Below, in pieces: positions 12,367 to 23,596 of a DNA stretch of 64,000 nt. The translations under genes and the position numbers were made by a program. The stretch is from Megalonaias nervosa (lineage: Eukaryota > Mollusca > Bivalvia > Unionida > Unionidae), in contig JAECUM010009714.1 in NCBI GenBank assembly GCA_016617855.1, positions 1-64,000 of the forward strand. Reading direction: 5' to 3'. Under the pieces are notes generated by a model, which saw only the letters and a list, made by a program, of their open reading frames with translations, did no database searches and had not been told where the DNA came from. Every line of letters begins with the position of its first letter. Within the stretch, counting starts at the first letter, position 1.

Positions 12367-12869
12367 TAATGTTATAATGCAAGAAGATTACTATGAAATA
12401 TTTACTGTATAAAGTCAAAAGCAGTCAATATTGTCAATATCTCCTTTGAATTATATCCATCAATCTCATTATGATAGTCCATATAAAAATGTGATTTTCC
12501 ACTGGACCATTATGTTGCCTTTTAGAAAATATAATTTCTTAGTACACAATTAAAACCTGCAAAGCTTAGGCATGATTGTTGCCTTTTGTGGTGTGATTCT
12601 TCAGTATTGTGAACTTGCAAAGTGCTCATTTTCTGAGGCTGCTGTTTATCATGAGTAAATCTGGATCAAATCAATATGAAAACAAAATTCACAGTAAATC
12701 AGGACAAATTTTACCTTATTATAATGACCTATCACTTGTATCTCCCATTATAATGAATTAGACAAATCAGTATTTTCTTAGTTACTGTTTGCTACCACTT
12801 TTTGATAAGAATCATGCTTAACCTAAAGTGATAAATACTAACAAATAAAAACAAATAACAATAGTTTCA

Positions 12870-13390
12870 ATGTTTCAAATGTTATACTCCTGACAATAAT
12901 ACAAGTCACATGATTACATTTCACCTTGCCGTATCTTTGAGCTTGAGGCAGGGGGTCTGACAACACTCTATATGCATGATATATAATAGGCTAAAGCTCC
13001 ATCAAAAATCTTAAGTGTTTCAAAAGTTATACTCCAGACAAAGATACAATATATATAATATATTTAGCTTGACATTACCTTAACCTGGACACTTAGTTTA
13101 TATATAAAATGCTTGACACACTGACTATACATACAATTAGGTCAAGTTTTATTTGAGTATCTTTAGTAGTTCAAACATTATACATAAAACATAGATAGAA
13201 GTCTGACATTGATTTACATAACCTTGAACTAGAGGCAGTGGATCTGACTATGGTATGCAGCACACCATCCAGACATGATATATCTTTAGGAAAATAGTTT
13301 TGAAAAATGTTCTATCCGTAACAAAGTTATGGGCTTGACAAACAAATGCTGACAGACAGATGATGCACTGACACAATATAATAAGCCCAA
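12870..13390. repeat. Degenerate tandem repeat, unit about 140-150 bp
   Basis: The phrase TTCAAA(A/T)GTTATACTCC(A/T)GACA recurs near 12876 and 13017, with a weaker version near 13170. Related blocks such as GAGGCAG(G/T)GG(G/A)TCTGAC also recur. The stretch ends with a GACAGACAGAT-like segment. Noncoding satellites of this look are common in mollusc introns and intergenic DNA (general knowledge, not checked). Confidence 0.55.
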
Positions 13391-13713
13391 CATAAGACAG
13401 GTGAATAAAAATGTCAGACCAACATATTTATATATATTTATGTACTCTTTTATATGTGCCAATATGACTCATAACCATAATAATCACAGGTCTTAATATT
13501 TTAAGATTTACATGCCAAGTTTCATCACCAGAGTATTGTCAATGACATAGTGTATGCTCACCCCATGCTTAACAGTCCTTAATGTTATCATTAATTGGGG
13601 ATGGTTGACACTGGAGATTACTTATCAACAAGTTTCAATGACGTGAAAATTTGTTTATTGTATACAGTCACTGCACAACAACCAATATTTTCTTATTAGA
13701 TTTACTACGATCA

Positions 13714-14118
13714 TCACCTCTGACCTTTTGACCCCAGAATCTATAGTTTTCCTTATTATCCTAAGTGCAAGCTATCTGCAAAATCTGCTTAAAGAACTTA
13801 CTCTAAGACAAAAGTTTATCTTCAAAACCCATTTTTCTTTGAGCCACAGTAACCTTGACCTTGGACTTTTTGACTCCAGCTCAATAGAACTTTTCCTTAC
13901 CTTATGTATAAGTTCTCTGCAAACTTTGGTATAGGTATGTAGTCTTGAAATAAAGTTATTACACAAAGCTCATTTTAGTCTTCTAGTCATGATGTCCCTC
14001 ACCTTTGAGCTTTTGACCTAAAACTTAGTAGCCTCATTCTTATCCAAAATATTATACCATCTGCAAACTTTAGTGAAGGTACGTGATTGAGAGCAAACAG
14101 AATAAGTCTCATAAATTG
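13714..14118. repeat. Degenerate tandem repeat, three units of about 130-140 bp
   Basis: Three diverged units share a GACCTTT(G)ACC-type opening, a CTCTGCAAACTTT block and a CAAAGCTCATTTT-like block. The apparent open frames here are shadows of the repeat. Confidence 0.6.
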
Positions 14119-16477
14119 CAGAAACCAAACTCTATTGATATGCTTTCACTCCTCCAGATAGCAATTTTAAATGTAAATTCTTAAGTTCCTATAAAGAGAA
14201 TGAGAGGACTAATATGGTTTGGTTCATTTCACACTAATGGCAAAACAGCACAAAATCAAACCATATTGGGTATGAATGTCTCTGATATTGTAAAACAACA
14301 GTTCCAGGTATTTTAATACATGGATATGTCTCAAATATGACAAATCCTATGTTCTTTAAAAATGGATGAGTTTGATATAAAGTTATACTTCAACTGTGGC
14401 AACCAACAAATCTAAAAACACTGCTACCTCTTGAATAACTTTTACTCCACAGTATCTCTCTGTCTTTCAGATCAGTCATTTTTTATTTTAAGGTGAACAT
14501 CTTATTCTTAATCACTTAGCCATGTTTTAATATACTGAGTCAGCAGTTAAGTATGTGTTCAAAAAACAAGACAAAAATATCAGAAAAATGAAGTCAAACT
14601 CATTTAAATAAAAAGAACAATTCTATAACTATAAAAAAGAAATTTTTTAAGCATAAAATGTTAAAAATGTCATTAAAAACATGCAAAATCTAATGTAATT
14701 TTACACAGTATGGACATACTAGATAAAATCATAGTACAAAAGAGGAAAACTGCCTGTATAAAACTGAATGAATACAACATACTGGTTACCATGTATCATA
14801 ATAAATGTTGTGACACTAAAATATTTAAAGTACATCAGCGTATGCTGTTATTGTAAAAATTGTTCAAAATTAGAAACTGATTCCATTATCACAGACAGCA
14901 CACATATTTTATTGAATTAACGTAATATCATAAGAAAAACCCTCTACTGCAAGCATCAACTACCAAATTATTAAATCAACACATTTTACAAGCATACAGG
15001 AAAAGCTGGTAACTGATGTTACAGGATGCAAATAAATTATACTGTATCACTGAATATCATTAATGAAATTTATGTCATTCAATATATAGAGATGACTTTA
15101 CATACGTGTATAAAACTAATATCATAAATACAGAAACAACAACAACAAAACCCACTGAATAAAAAGGGAAGAGGGAATAAAATGGGGGAGGAATCCACAC
15201 TAAGAAATGCTAGGTTAAACAGCCTTTTCTAACTAGATGTCATTTAAAACACTTGAAAATATATATTTTGATTTATATTAAGATTTAAAGTGTCAGATGA
15301 ATTCTGATTGATGCCCACAAACCCTCCAACACAAATAATTCCAAAAACAAGGCTATCTGTAAAAAAAGATTAAGGTAAAATATGAGAGAATGTGGACCTG
15401 GAAGTTTTCTTCTGTTTCTTTCCACAGAAAATTTTTATGTGCTAACAATGTAAACTGTTTTTAGCCTATGGGTTCCACTATGAGTAAATTAAATGACATA
15501 ATTTTTAAACGACAAGTCAATTAATATGATACAGTTAAAGTTATGTGAATATGAAACAAATGGTCTAAGAAATAAATAAAAGGTTTGTAAAACAATTGCA
15601 ATATCACATGTATGTAAAGTAGAAGAACCTGATTAATATGTAAATATGAACCTGGATTTAGAGTACAAGAGCAACATCTAAAAATGTCACATAAAAAATA
15701 TAAGCCGAGTATCAGGAAATTATATCTTACCTTGGTTCACTTAATTCTGCTAAGCTAATCCAGCTTAACATACAAGAAAGAGACTTGTTTAAATTTGGTG
15801 AGTCTCAATTACAATGATACTTGTCAAAAGTTGGGCAATTTCCATGCTTGAATATTTAATGGAATAAAGATTTTAACAGGAATCTTTTTTTCTTCCTAAT
15901 GAACAGACCTATGTATCTAAAGAAAAACAGATACTAATAGATATGAGTTGCCAACAGAAACACTTAGCAGGAAATAACATTCACAGCCAGATGACAGTGT
16001 ACACAGAAGGCAAAAAGTGTAAACAAAATGAATTTTCTGTATATTTATCAAAATGGAATGAAATATTGATTCAAAAGAAACATCTGTTTCAGTAGACACT
16101 TAGCTGTTGTAATGTTAAACTCTTTTTTCTACATAATCTCCTCTCACACTTATCAACTAGTTTTGGAGCAAGTGGTTGACGAGACAAATACCCTGAATCT
16201 TCAAGCTTTTGGAAAATCTAGATGCTTAACAAAATCTTACTTATTTGTCATGAAAAAGTCTACAAGAATATTTAATGTATCAGTGTAACCCAAGATTTGT
16301 GTATTTACAATGTCTATTTGTATTACAAAATTAATCATATAACGGAAACTATATTGTTAAAAATCTAGAACATGACAATCTATTCTGCATAAAGCAAAAA
16401 TTTAAATACAAAGGAAAATTAACATATTGAAAGATCTAAAAACTCATTCAATTATCACATTTTTTGGTGGAAGCAAT
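14119..16477. other. Intergenic stretch, nothing recognised
   Basis: AT-rich sequence with no supported gene, RNA or element boundary. A short AAC run near 15138-15148 is the only simple repeat noticed. Confidence 0.6.
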
Positions 16478-16945
16478 ATTATACATGTATAGTGTTTTAA
16501 CTCATATGTTGTAACCTGAGTGTAATAAAGAATTTGTCTTGTCTTGACTCTCCTGTGAAACAAACTGTCCTTATACCAGATTTTGAATGTATGGATGAAA
16601 TTATTGTATATGTATAGTTGTATGGCCTCTTCAAAGAGGCCAACTGTCTTGAGAGACCAGATTCTGAATGCATGGAAGAATTTATTATACATGTATAGTT
16701 TTATGACCTCTTCTAAGAGACCAACTGTCTTGAGAGACCAGATTTTGAATGAATGGATGAATTTATTATTCATGTATAGTGTTACAACTCTCCTGGGAAG
16801 CAAATTATCTTGAGACCAGATTTTGAATGCATGGATGAATATATTATACATGTATAGTGTTACAACTCTCCTGGGAAGCAAATTATCTTGAGACCAGATT
16901 CTGAATGCATGGATGAATTTATCATACATGTATAGTTTTATGACC
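16478..16945. repeat. Tandem array, 78/81-bp units
   Basis: The phrase GAATG(C/T)ATGGA(T/A)GAA recurs at 16585, 16666, 16747, 16825 and 16903, giving spacings of 81, 81, 78 and 78. An earlier, more diverged unit precedes it. Each unit also carries TACATGTATAGT. Both unit lengths are multiples of three, so a minus-strand frame of 182 codons stays open through the array with a 26-27-residue periodicity. No start context, homologue or splice signal supports it as a gene. Confidence 0.85.
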
Positions 16946-18196
16946 CTCAAGAGAAATACCACTTTTTGTTGGCAGAAGGGGTGGTCTTTCAAGAAAGGCT
17001 TTACTGTATTAACATCATGAAATCATGTAATAAGTTGTTTTGATACAATGTGTCTGAACATTTAGCAATTCCATATAACAATGTTATGGTGCATTACAAA
17101 GCTTTTAACAGTTTAAAAAATGGAATCACAGACTTGTGATGATTTTCTAACATGAAATGTATTAACTAACTTCAAGTGGCTCATGGCAATGTACTATTAT
17201 TCAACTAGTTTAAAAAATTTCACATTGTTTAAAACCCTATATGCAGTGCATATAACCTGGTTTACAAAATACCTCTCCATAAAGAACACTTTCAGGAAGT
17301 CCCAATAAAAATCCAGACATATTTGTTCTGCATATGAAAGAAACTTGTATAATATGGGCAGAGACATTTTGGTTTGAACATCACTGAATGAAAAGGAAAT
17401 TATCACAAAATGAAAGTGTAAAGTAACTAACAAATGAAATAATTTTTACACCTTTTCAAATATTTGCCTAAGTTTGGGGGCTAGATTTAGTTTATTAAAG
17501 ATGTCTCTTTGACCAATAAATAACGGTATCTTCAAAGATAAAAAGAAATTCATATTCAGAAAATTCAAACTACATAGGAAAGTTTCTTTCATATAAAAGA
17601 CACCTGTATATAAAGAACAAATCTGTCATGCCCTTTGAATGTCTTGAATTGATAGGTTTAGTGGACATACACATCAGATGAATCTTATTCTGTAATTCTA
17701 AGCAAACTAGATCTACAAGCTATTCTACACTATATACTTACTTATTTATAAGGAAGAAATTATCAAGAGATATTTGAGAAGATAGACTGTTTCTGAACAT
17801 TGCAATAATATGATTAAAAACATTTATATTGTGTTTTACCTAATCCATTTTTATGTCTAAAAAACACAAACAAAAGATATATGCCTCCATATGAAGTAAA
17901 TATCATTTGTGTGATCAAAAAATGTTTTGCATTACCTTTAAACAACAAATCACTCACAACTGATGTGCTGATGAACCCAGTATATACAGTACAGTCTAGC
18001 CTAGTTAATCCACTGTAGCTATCATGCACATTGCTACCACTGAAAATGTTGGATAAGTATGATTGACTGGCAAATGAATTTAAGTGTAAATGACCTTTTA
18101 ACAATAAATTTTGCCCAATCAAGAAAGTGGATTAAAGCACTGATGGATAATCAGCAGTTAGATTAAATTAAAAGTATTACACTGTATATTGATAAC
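16946..18196. other. Downstream flank of the TIR-protein gene
   Basis: This lies just 3' of the stop codon of the minus-strand gene, so part of it must be 3' UTR. No clear polyadenylation signal close to the stop was settled on; a minus-strand AATAAA occurs near 17491-17496. Nothing else was recognised. Confidence 0.5.
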
Positions 18197-18568
18197 TTAA
18201 GATAAAACACATGCCTTGCTTTTCTGCCTTTCAGACTTTCTCAGCTGAAGTTGCTGTTGTGTAATTTGCCCAACAGTTGTTGAACTAAATTGCTGCTTTG
18301 TTGGTGTTCTGCTACTCTGTGGAGTGATGTTCTGACTTATTCCTGCCCCTGATCCCTTTGTCATATCTGTTGGAGTACTTGACTTTGATGCAAGTATTAC
18401 CTCCCCTTTCATCCCATCCTCTGTCTTGAAACCTGCTGCTGATGGTTTTGATGTTGAAGCTGAGGATGTACCAGTTCTTAATGCCTCCTTTTTTGTTTCT
18501 TCAGAATTCTCTTTCTGGACATTCTCATCATCCCTCACCTTTGATTTTGTCAAAGTTGGAGTTCTGGC
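18197..18568 (-). CDS. Last coding exon of TIR-domain protein, ends in CAAX box CVLS
   Basis: The exon starts after a TAG acceptor (minus strand) at 18568, in phase 0, which matches the previous exon. It encodes 123 residues and stops with TAA at 18197-18199. The peptide is low in complexity: acidic/basic at first (KENSEETKKEA), then Ser/Thr/Gln-rich (QQLQL near the end). It finishes with a basic run and the residues CVLS. A Cys-aliphatic-aliphatic-Ser ending is the classic farnesylation signal, and CVLS is the known ending of H-Ras. The inference is that the protein may be lipid-anchored to a membrane. No other domain is seen in this exon. The ending depends on this being the used terminal exon. 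Confidence 0.8.
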   Translation of the reverse strand, partial: ARTPTLTKSKVRDDENVQKENSEETKKEALRTGTSSASTSKPSAAGFKTEDGMKGEVILASKSSTPTDMTKGSGAGISQNITPQSSRTPTKQQFSSTTVGQITQQQLQLRKSERQKSKACVLS

Positions 18569-19456
18569 CTAGATACATATAGAAATTTCATTGAAAATAA
18601 ATTTATATATCAGAAATTTTCCACTGGAATCAAATTTCTGACAATTAAACTTGTATAAATAGATTGTAAACTAGAAATGTGCTCAGGGATTATGGATGCC
18701 CCACCACTATGATAGTGCTTCAAAACCCACCTAAACAGAAAACTTGTCTGAGTAGATGAATTAACAGACAGGGCAACAATAAATGTCCTTCCACCATTTT
18801 GGTGAGGCATACAAATCTGCATAATAAAAAGACAGCAGCATCAGTGTAATGGGCATAGAATTACACAATATGTATACAATGAACAGAGTGCACAAAACAC
18901 AATAAATGTAAAAAAGGACCAGATAAAAGAATGGAAATCTGACCTAAATGCACAATTGAATGATGTTATGGACAGATGAATGGATTAATGGATTAACAGA
19001 CAGGTAGATTGTTTAATAGACATATGGAATGATGAAAAAGGATAACACTATTATATAAGCCCCAACACTACCATGGTGGTTAAAAAATAAAGAAAACACA
19101 GCTGTTTAAGTCATAACATGTAAACAAAAATTGTGACATTGCCAACTGTGAAAAAGAAGTGAATAAAGCAGTGCATAAAACCAGTTTATACAAACAGTCA
19201 CAATCGTTGAACATGTAGCTAATTGCAGCTAAAAACTAGCAAAAGTGCATCATATTTATAAGAATACCAATAATTCTCCCATGACAATCCCATGCTTGAT
19301 GACAATCCATCCAACGGTTTTACAAATACTGGTAATTTTATTTATCAGAACACATGTTCTAATCCTAAGTGTACCCTCCTCCAAATTTTGTGGTATATCT
19401 ACAGGCCTAACACTGATTAATTATCATATATGGACATGGACAAAAAGTAGGATTAC
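18569..19456 (-). other. Intron of TIR-protein gene (last intron)
   Basis: Bounded by GTAATC at the donor and TAG at the acceptor on the minus strand, both keeping phase 0. No element or repeat was recognised inside. Confidence 0.7.
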
Positions 19457-19695
19457 CGCAACATGTGTTTTCCTGCTGACACTCTCCTTTTCCACAAGAC
19501 TTGGCTTATCCATGTAGGATTCATCTGGTTTTTCATTTCCTTCTGACTGCTTCTGGTTGACAATCTTAGGAAGGCCACTTGAGGACATCTTTAATGATGG
19601 AATTTGTAACATCTTCTTTCGGCTATCACTTTTGTTCATCTTTTGTGGCTTGCTTTCTTTCTTCTCAGGAGATGATTTGACATTTTCCATAATTT
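19457..19695 (-). CDS. Exon of TIR-domain protein, charged linker
   Basis: Acceptor TTACAG and donor GCG|GTAATC are on the minus strand. The length of 239 nt fits an incoming phase of one base (from the exon at 27355-27569) and leaves in phase 0. It encodes about 80 residues rich in Lys, Ser and Glu (EIMENVKSSPEKKES, then SDSRKKMLQIPSLKMSS). It is probably a disordered linker between the Cys/His-containing stretch and the tail. No domain was recognised. Confidence 0.75.
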
Positions 19696-21179
19696 CTGTA
19701 ATCATACAAACATGTCAGATTTTACTTTTAGGAACCATTATTTTGGCAACCAGTACCATACCAAAATTCCTGCATGCCAAGTGTAAATGTTCATAGAAGA
19801 ACATTATGCAGTGCACCATCTCATGGACAATAACAAAACCTGTAGACAGGTTAGTGATGCAATAAGGTTGAATAATTTTCCTTATTTTTCAAACAGCTGC
19901 AGTAAAGATTTTCAGACTTTAAATCTGCAACCTTGACTTTTGGCATGAAATCCAAAACTCCACATCAGATTTTCTTTGGGTGTAGATTGTTAGCATCTTG
20001 TGGTTAAAGATCTAAGAAACGTAAAGTAATCATTAAGATAACATAGAAGGTGAATATTAGAATTTTGTTCTTTGGTTACCCATTGCCAACCCCCATTATC
20101 AGGAGGGGGTCAGTACATGTAAATGCTCAGTTATTTTCTTTCCTCAACAAAATGATTATGACAGATGATCATATATATAACACATTTATGGCAGCAAACT
20201 AATTTAGTCATTAAAAAAACACATTTAAAAATTGTAGAGTTCAAACAGAAGTGACAGTGGTAAATAGTCTTCAACATTTTTGTCTTTTTCCCAAATGAAA
20301 ATGCACAATGCTATTTAAAAAAGTGGTGCATGACACTTCATCAACTGATACTGCATTAAATTTACATCAAAACATTATTTGAAAACTTGTCAAACATTTT
20401 ACCCAATATGTAGATTATTGCCACTCATGCCTATATTTTTCTGTCTTTTACATTTATTAGGTTATGAAGTAAGTTACAAAGTTTTTTTTGTAATGATGTG
20501 TCATGCACATAACATTTTAAGGAATTGTCAAGATCACTGTGGTGTGTTATCTTCACTGTGCTACAAGTCACATGAAAATGTCAGGCTGAGTGTTTTTTTT
20601 AACAAATGCTTGGAATTCATAGCCATGTAAGTTACTAGCATACCTAATGTTCAATCTGCATATTTTTTATCCCAATGGTTCTTTTTTTAATGTAGTTTCA
20701 AACATAATGTTGAGACTCATCCCCAAACTGCATTTTAAGCATACTGAAGCAAACAACCTGAATTTATTTTTAAACAATCAAGTTGAATTGAATCATTCAA
20801 TGTCCAAAAAAATTCATTTGTACTTCCTAAAACACCTATTACAATCTTGTTAATGGAAATACAACTTGACAGAGCTGAAAGAACCTACCTGAAAAAAATA
20901 CAGATTATCAGTACAGTAACTTGATCTGGGTACATTTATTATGTTCAGTCTGATACTGGAAGGACATTGACCTTGCAGGATCTGAAGGGTCAAGTATAAT
21001 CTGATATCCTTTCGCCATGAAACAAGATCTGATACAAATACTCAGATCACATTACTGTTCCAATAATATGTTTATTATATGCTAAAAACAATTATTTCAT
21101 AATAAAAACAAGAGTCCCTTGAAGTGATTGATGCTCTACTGGCTGAAAAGAATTCCAGGAACTCAAGACCTTTTCTTCC
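19696..21179 (-). other. Intron of TIR-protein gene, unremarkable part
   Basis: AT-rich intron sequence downstream (minus sense) of the pogo-like element. Nothing recognised. Confidence 0.6.
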
Positions 21180-21945
21180 TTTTAACTTTTGTGTGCTAAA
21201 ACCATTTCTGATATTCTTCAGTGATAACAAAATGTTTAAATTAGCCACTGTGGTTGACATATTGGGTGTCAGGCTGGCACTATTTTCATTTAGAAACCAC
21301 AAGTTATAAAAATTCTTCTGGTGGAAACCCAATGTTGATGTGATTTTCTGTTTTGGGGGAGTAATGATATTAAACCATGGTAGACACATTTGATTGGCAC
21401 CATTTCTATTTAATATCAACTAAATATTACAAAAAGTCAACATACTGTCGATACGACCAGCCATCTACGAGAAGTTGTGATAACAAGATTTTCAAGATGG
21501 CCATTTACTACCATCTAGACTTCATAATAAGTCTTTTAGTGCAAAACCAATGCTGATATGGTCATCAATTCAGGAAAAATAGTGAAAACAAGATTTTCAA
21601 TATGGCAACTGTGCCATGCATGATGAATATCTGAATGTCACCATTTTCATTTAGAACCAACTAGAAATCATAATAATAAGTTTCTTTTATTAAAACACCT
21701 GTGTTGATACAACCATCCATTTGAGAGGAGTAGTGATATTTTTTCAAGATGGCCACTTTGGATAACAGATCAGCACCATTTTCACTTAGGATCAACAAGG
21801 TATCACAAGAAGTCTACTGGTGAAAACCCCATGGCAATTATCAATCAGGAGGAGTAGCATTAACAGATTCTCAAAATGGCAGTCATATTGGCCACAGATT
21901 CTCAAAATGGCAGTCATATTGGCCACAGATCAGAACCATTTTCAT
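21180..21945. repeat. Degenerate tandem repeat, unit about 130-145 bp
   Basis: Repeated phrases are AAGATTTTCAA(G/T)ATGGC, CACCATTTTCA(C/T)TTAG(A/G)A(A/C)C and variants of TGGTGAAAACCC(A/C)ATG. They recur about every 130-145 bp and drift strongly between units. Near the end, a 31-bp piece is duplicated exactly (21864-21894 and 21895-21925). Confidence 0.7.
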
Positions 21946-21954
21946 ATAACGTCA

Positions 21955-22185
21955 CTCGGGGTATTATCGGACGACTATTAAATGGAACGCAATATTAAGA
22001 CTTATCTGTTTAATTTTTCCTGCCAAGTGGAATAAAATGTTAGCCAATACCCTCGATTACTATTTTGATCATCCATTTTGAACATACTTGTATCACGCGA
22101 TCATACATGGGCCTGCAAAATAGAGGCTCAACACGGGGTAAAATCGGACAACTCCGGGTATTATCGAACAATTATTTGTGTTTGA
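21955..22185. repeat. Candidate terminal/subterminal repeats of a DNA transposon
   Basis: Three variants of CGGGGTATTATCGGACAACT occur: at about 21956-21976, 22137-22156 and 22158-22175. Clustered short direct repeats of this type mark element ends. The cluster lies 3' of the pogo-like transposase and the HIRAN-like frame (minus sense), so it may be the 3' end of that element. No inverted partner was found upstream of 25740, so the assignment is tentative. Confidence 0.4.
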
Positions 22186-22795
22186 AAAAAATAATCTTTA
22201 CTTCCTAACATATCTAATTTACTGAAACACAATAAATACACTATAAAAAATAATGTAATAATGCACAATTTTGGTTATATTTATCAATCTACTGTGATTT
22301 TAATATCTGATATTGCAGTTACATCTATTGCTATAAATGTAAAGGAATGTTTATTTTCTAGCTTTGCATTGTAAAAGTATACAAGATATATTATACATTT
22401 AGGTGTTTCTTTCCATTTCATGTAATGTACCCAAAGCTGAAGGTATTAGAACAACACCTTTTTAATTTTATTACATGAACCTTATTCTTATACATGTAAA
22501 AATGCATTATAGCTTAACAGATTATGAATTTAATATTCACCCACAAATATGACTAAATAATTAAATATAAAGAAAAAATTTACAAGTATAATTAACATAT
22601 CTTTGAAACAAATGAAAGGAAATTATTGGGGAGAAAGTGTTTTTCTTTTCATTTATACTGATTTCAAAAACAGACATATTTACAACAGAAAATATAATTA
22701 CAACAGTACAAAAGGTTGTGAACTACATAAACAAAACATCTGTGTTTGGAAACTCTTTGAAAAGGTCCTTCATTTTATCTACATAACTATGTTTT

Positions 22796-23118
22796 CATCT
22801 AAATGCAGCTACACATATTTGCTGTGGACCAGTTTTTCTGCTTACAACCTCTGCATCATATTTTGCCTTGATCAGAATGTTAGTAGTATGGCAGTTTTCC
22901 TGCAGTATCTTGCAAATAAATTTAGTGGAGTCACGCTTTAAGTTCCCAACTTTTTAGGGGCCATCAAAGACTGCAACTGCATCTTGATCATATGGATTTA
23001 AAGGCTCAAGCTCCAGTCTGTATGCAGCACCAACTGCCAGCTGTTTATTACCATAGTGGTGCATGCCTACAACTATCAAGTTTCTTATCACCACTCTAGG
23101 AGATGATTTGTTACTCAT
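22796..23118 (-). pseudogene. HIRAN-like domain reading frame (one internal stop)
   Basis: Minus-strand ATG at 23116-23118 directly follows a TTTCAG acceptor-like sequence. The frame reads VVGMHHYGN, then AAYRLELEPLNPYDQDAVAVFDG, a TAA stop at 22954-22956, and continues in the same frame (KVGNLKRDSTKF) to TGA at 22796. The NPYDxxAVAV core with a following VGNLKR-like segment is the signature of HIRAN domains, which bind DNA ends in helicases such as HLTF and also occur as stand-alone proteins. The first part alone would be 54 residues. It lies between the pogo-like transposase and the candidate element end and shares their strand, so it may be a second protein of that element or an independent insertion. 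It could also be a host exon. Confidence 0.5.
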
Positions 23119-23596
23119 CTGAAATCAATATGTATAAATTGATACTACTGTAAGATATAAAAAAAAATTCTGAATGACCAGTTATGAGGATTCTCACACA
23201 ATTAAATTTAATGTTATGTTCAATTTGTTTTAATTGCCGATGAAGTAAATTTCTGCCTTTAATTTTCATAAACTTGATACAAAAATTTCATGATTTCTGT
23301 ATGTATTCTGTTTATGAAAATTATCATGGTAACAACCCAGTCTTGCATGCAGATATATGCACTGTCTCCACTGTCATCCTTTGTTGAGAGAGATATATTA
23401 ACATATTAACATTTTTTTAATTGACAATTATGAAACTGCTCTGAGAGCATTTATTTGCTTAGTGCAACTTTGTGTACAAAAATTTTTACCAGTTTGTTTT
23501 CCACAGTTGCATAGATAAATACAGAGAACACAACTGGTGCATTAAAATGCATGTAGGACAATTGCATAGATAAATACAGAGAACATGACTTCTACA

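Noticed and set aside
13728..13966. Overlapping open frames on both strands
   Set aside because: They lie inside a degenerate satellite with phrases of GACCTTTGACC type and carry no protein signature.
16444..16992. 182-codon minus-strand frame with repeated LYMYNKFIHAF-like peptides
   Set aside because: It comes from a tandem array with unit lengths divisible by three; no start context, splice sites or family resemblance support a gene.
22603..22941. 112-codon plus-strand frame
   Set aside because: It overlaps the HIRAN-like frame in antisense and has no recognisable motif.
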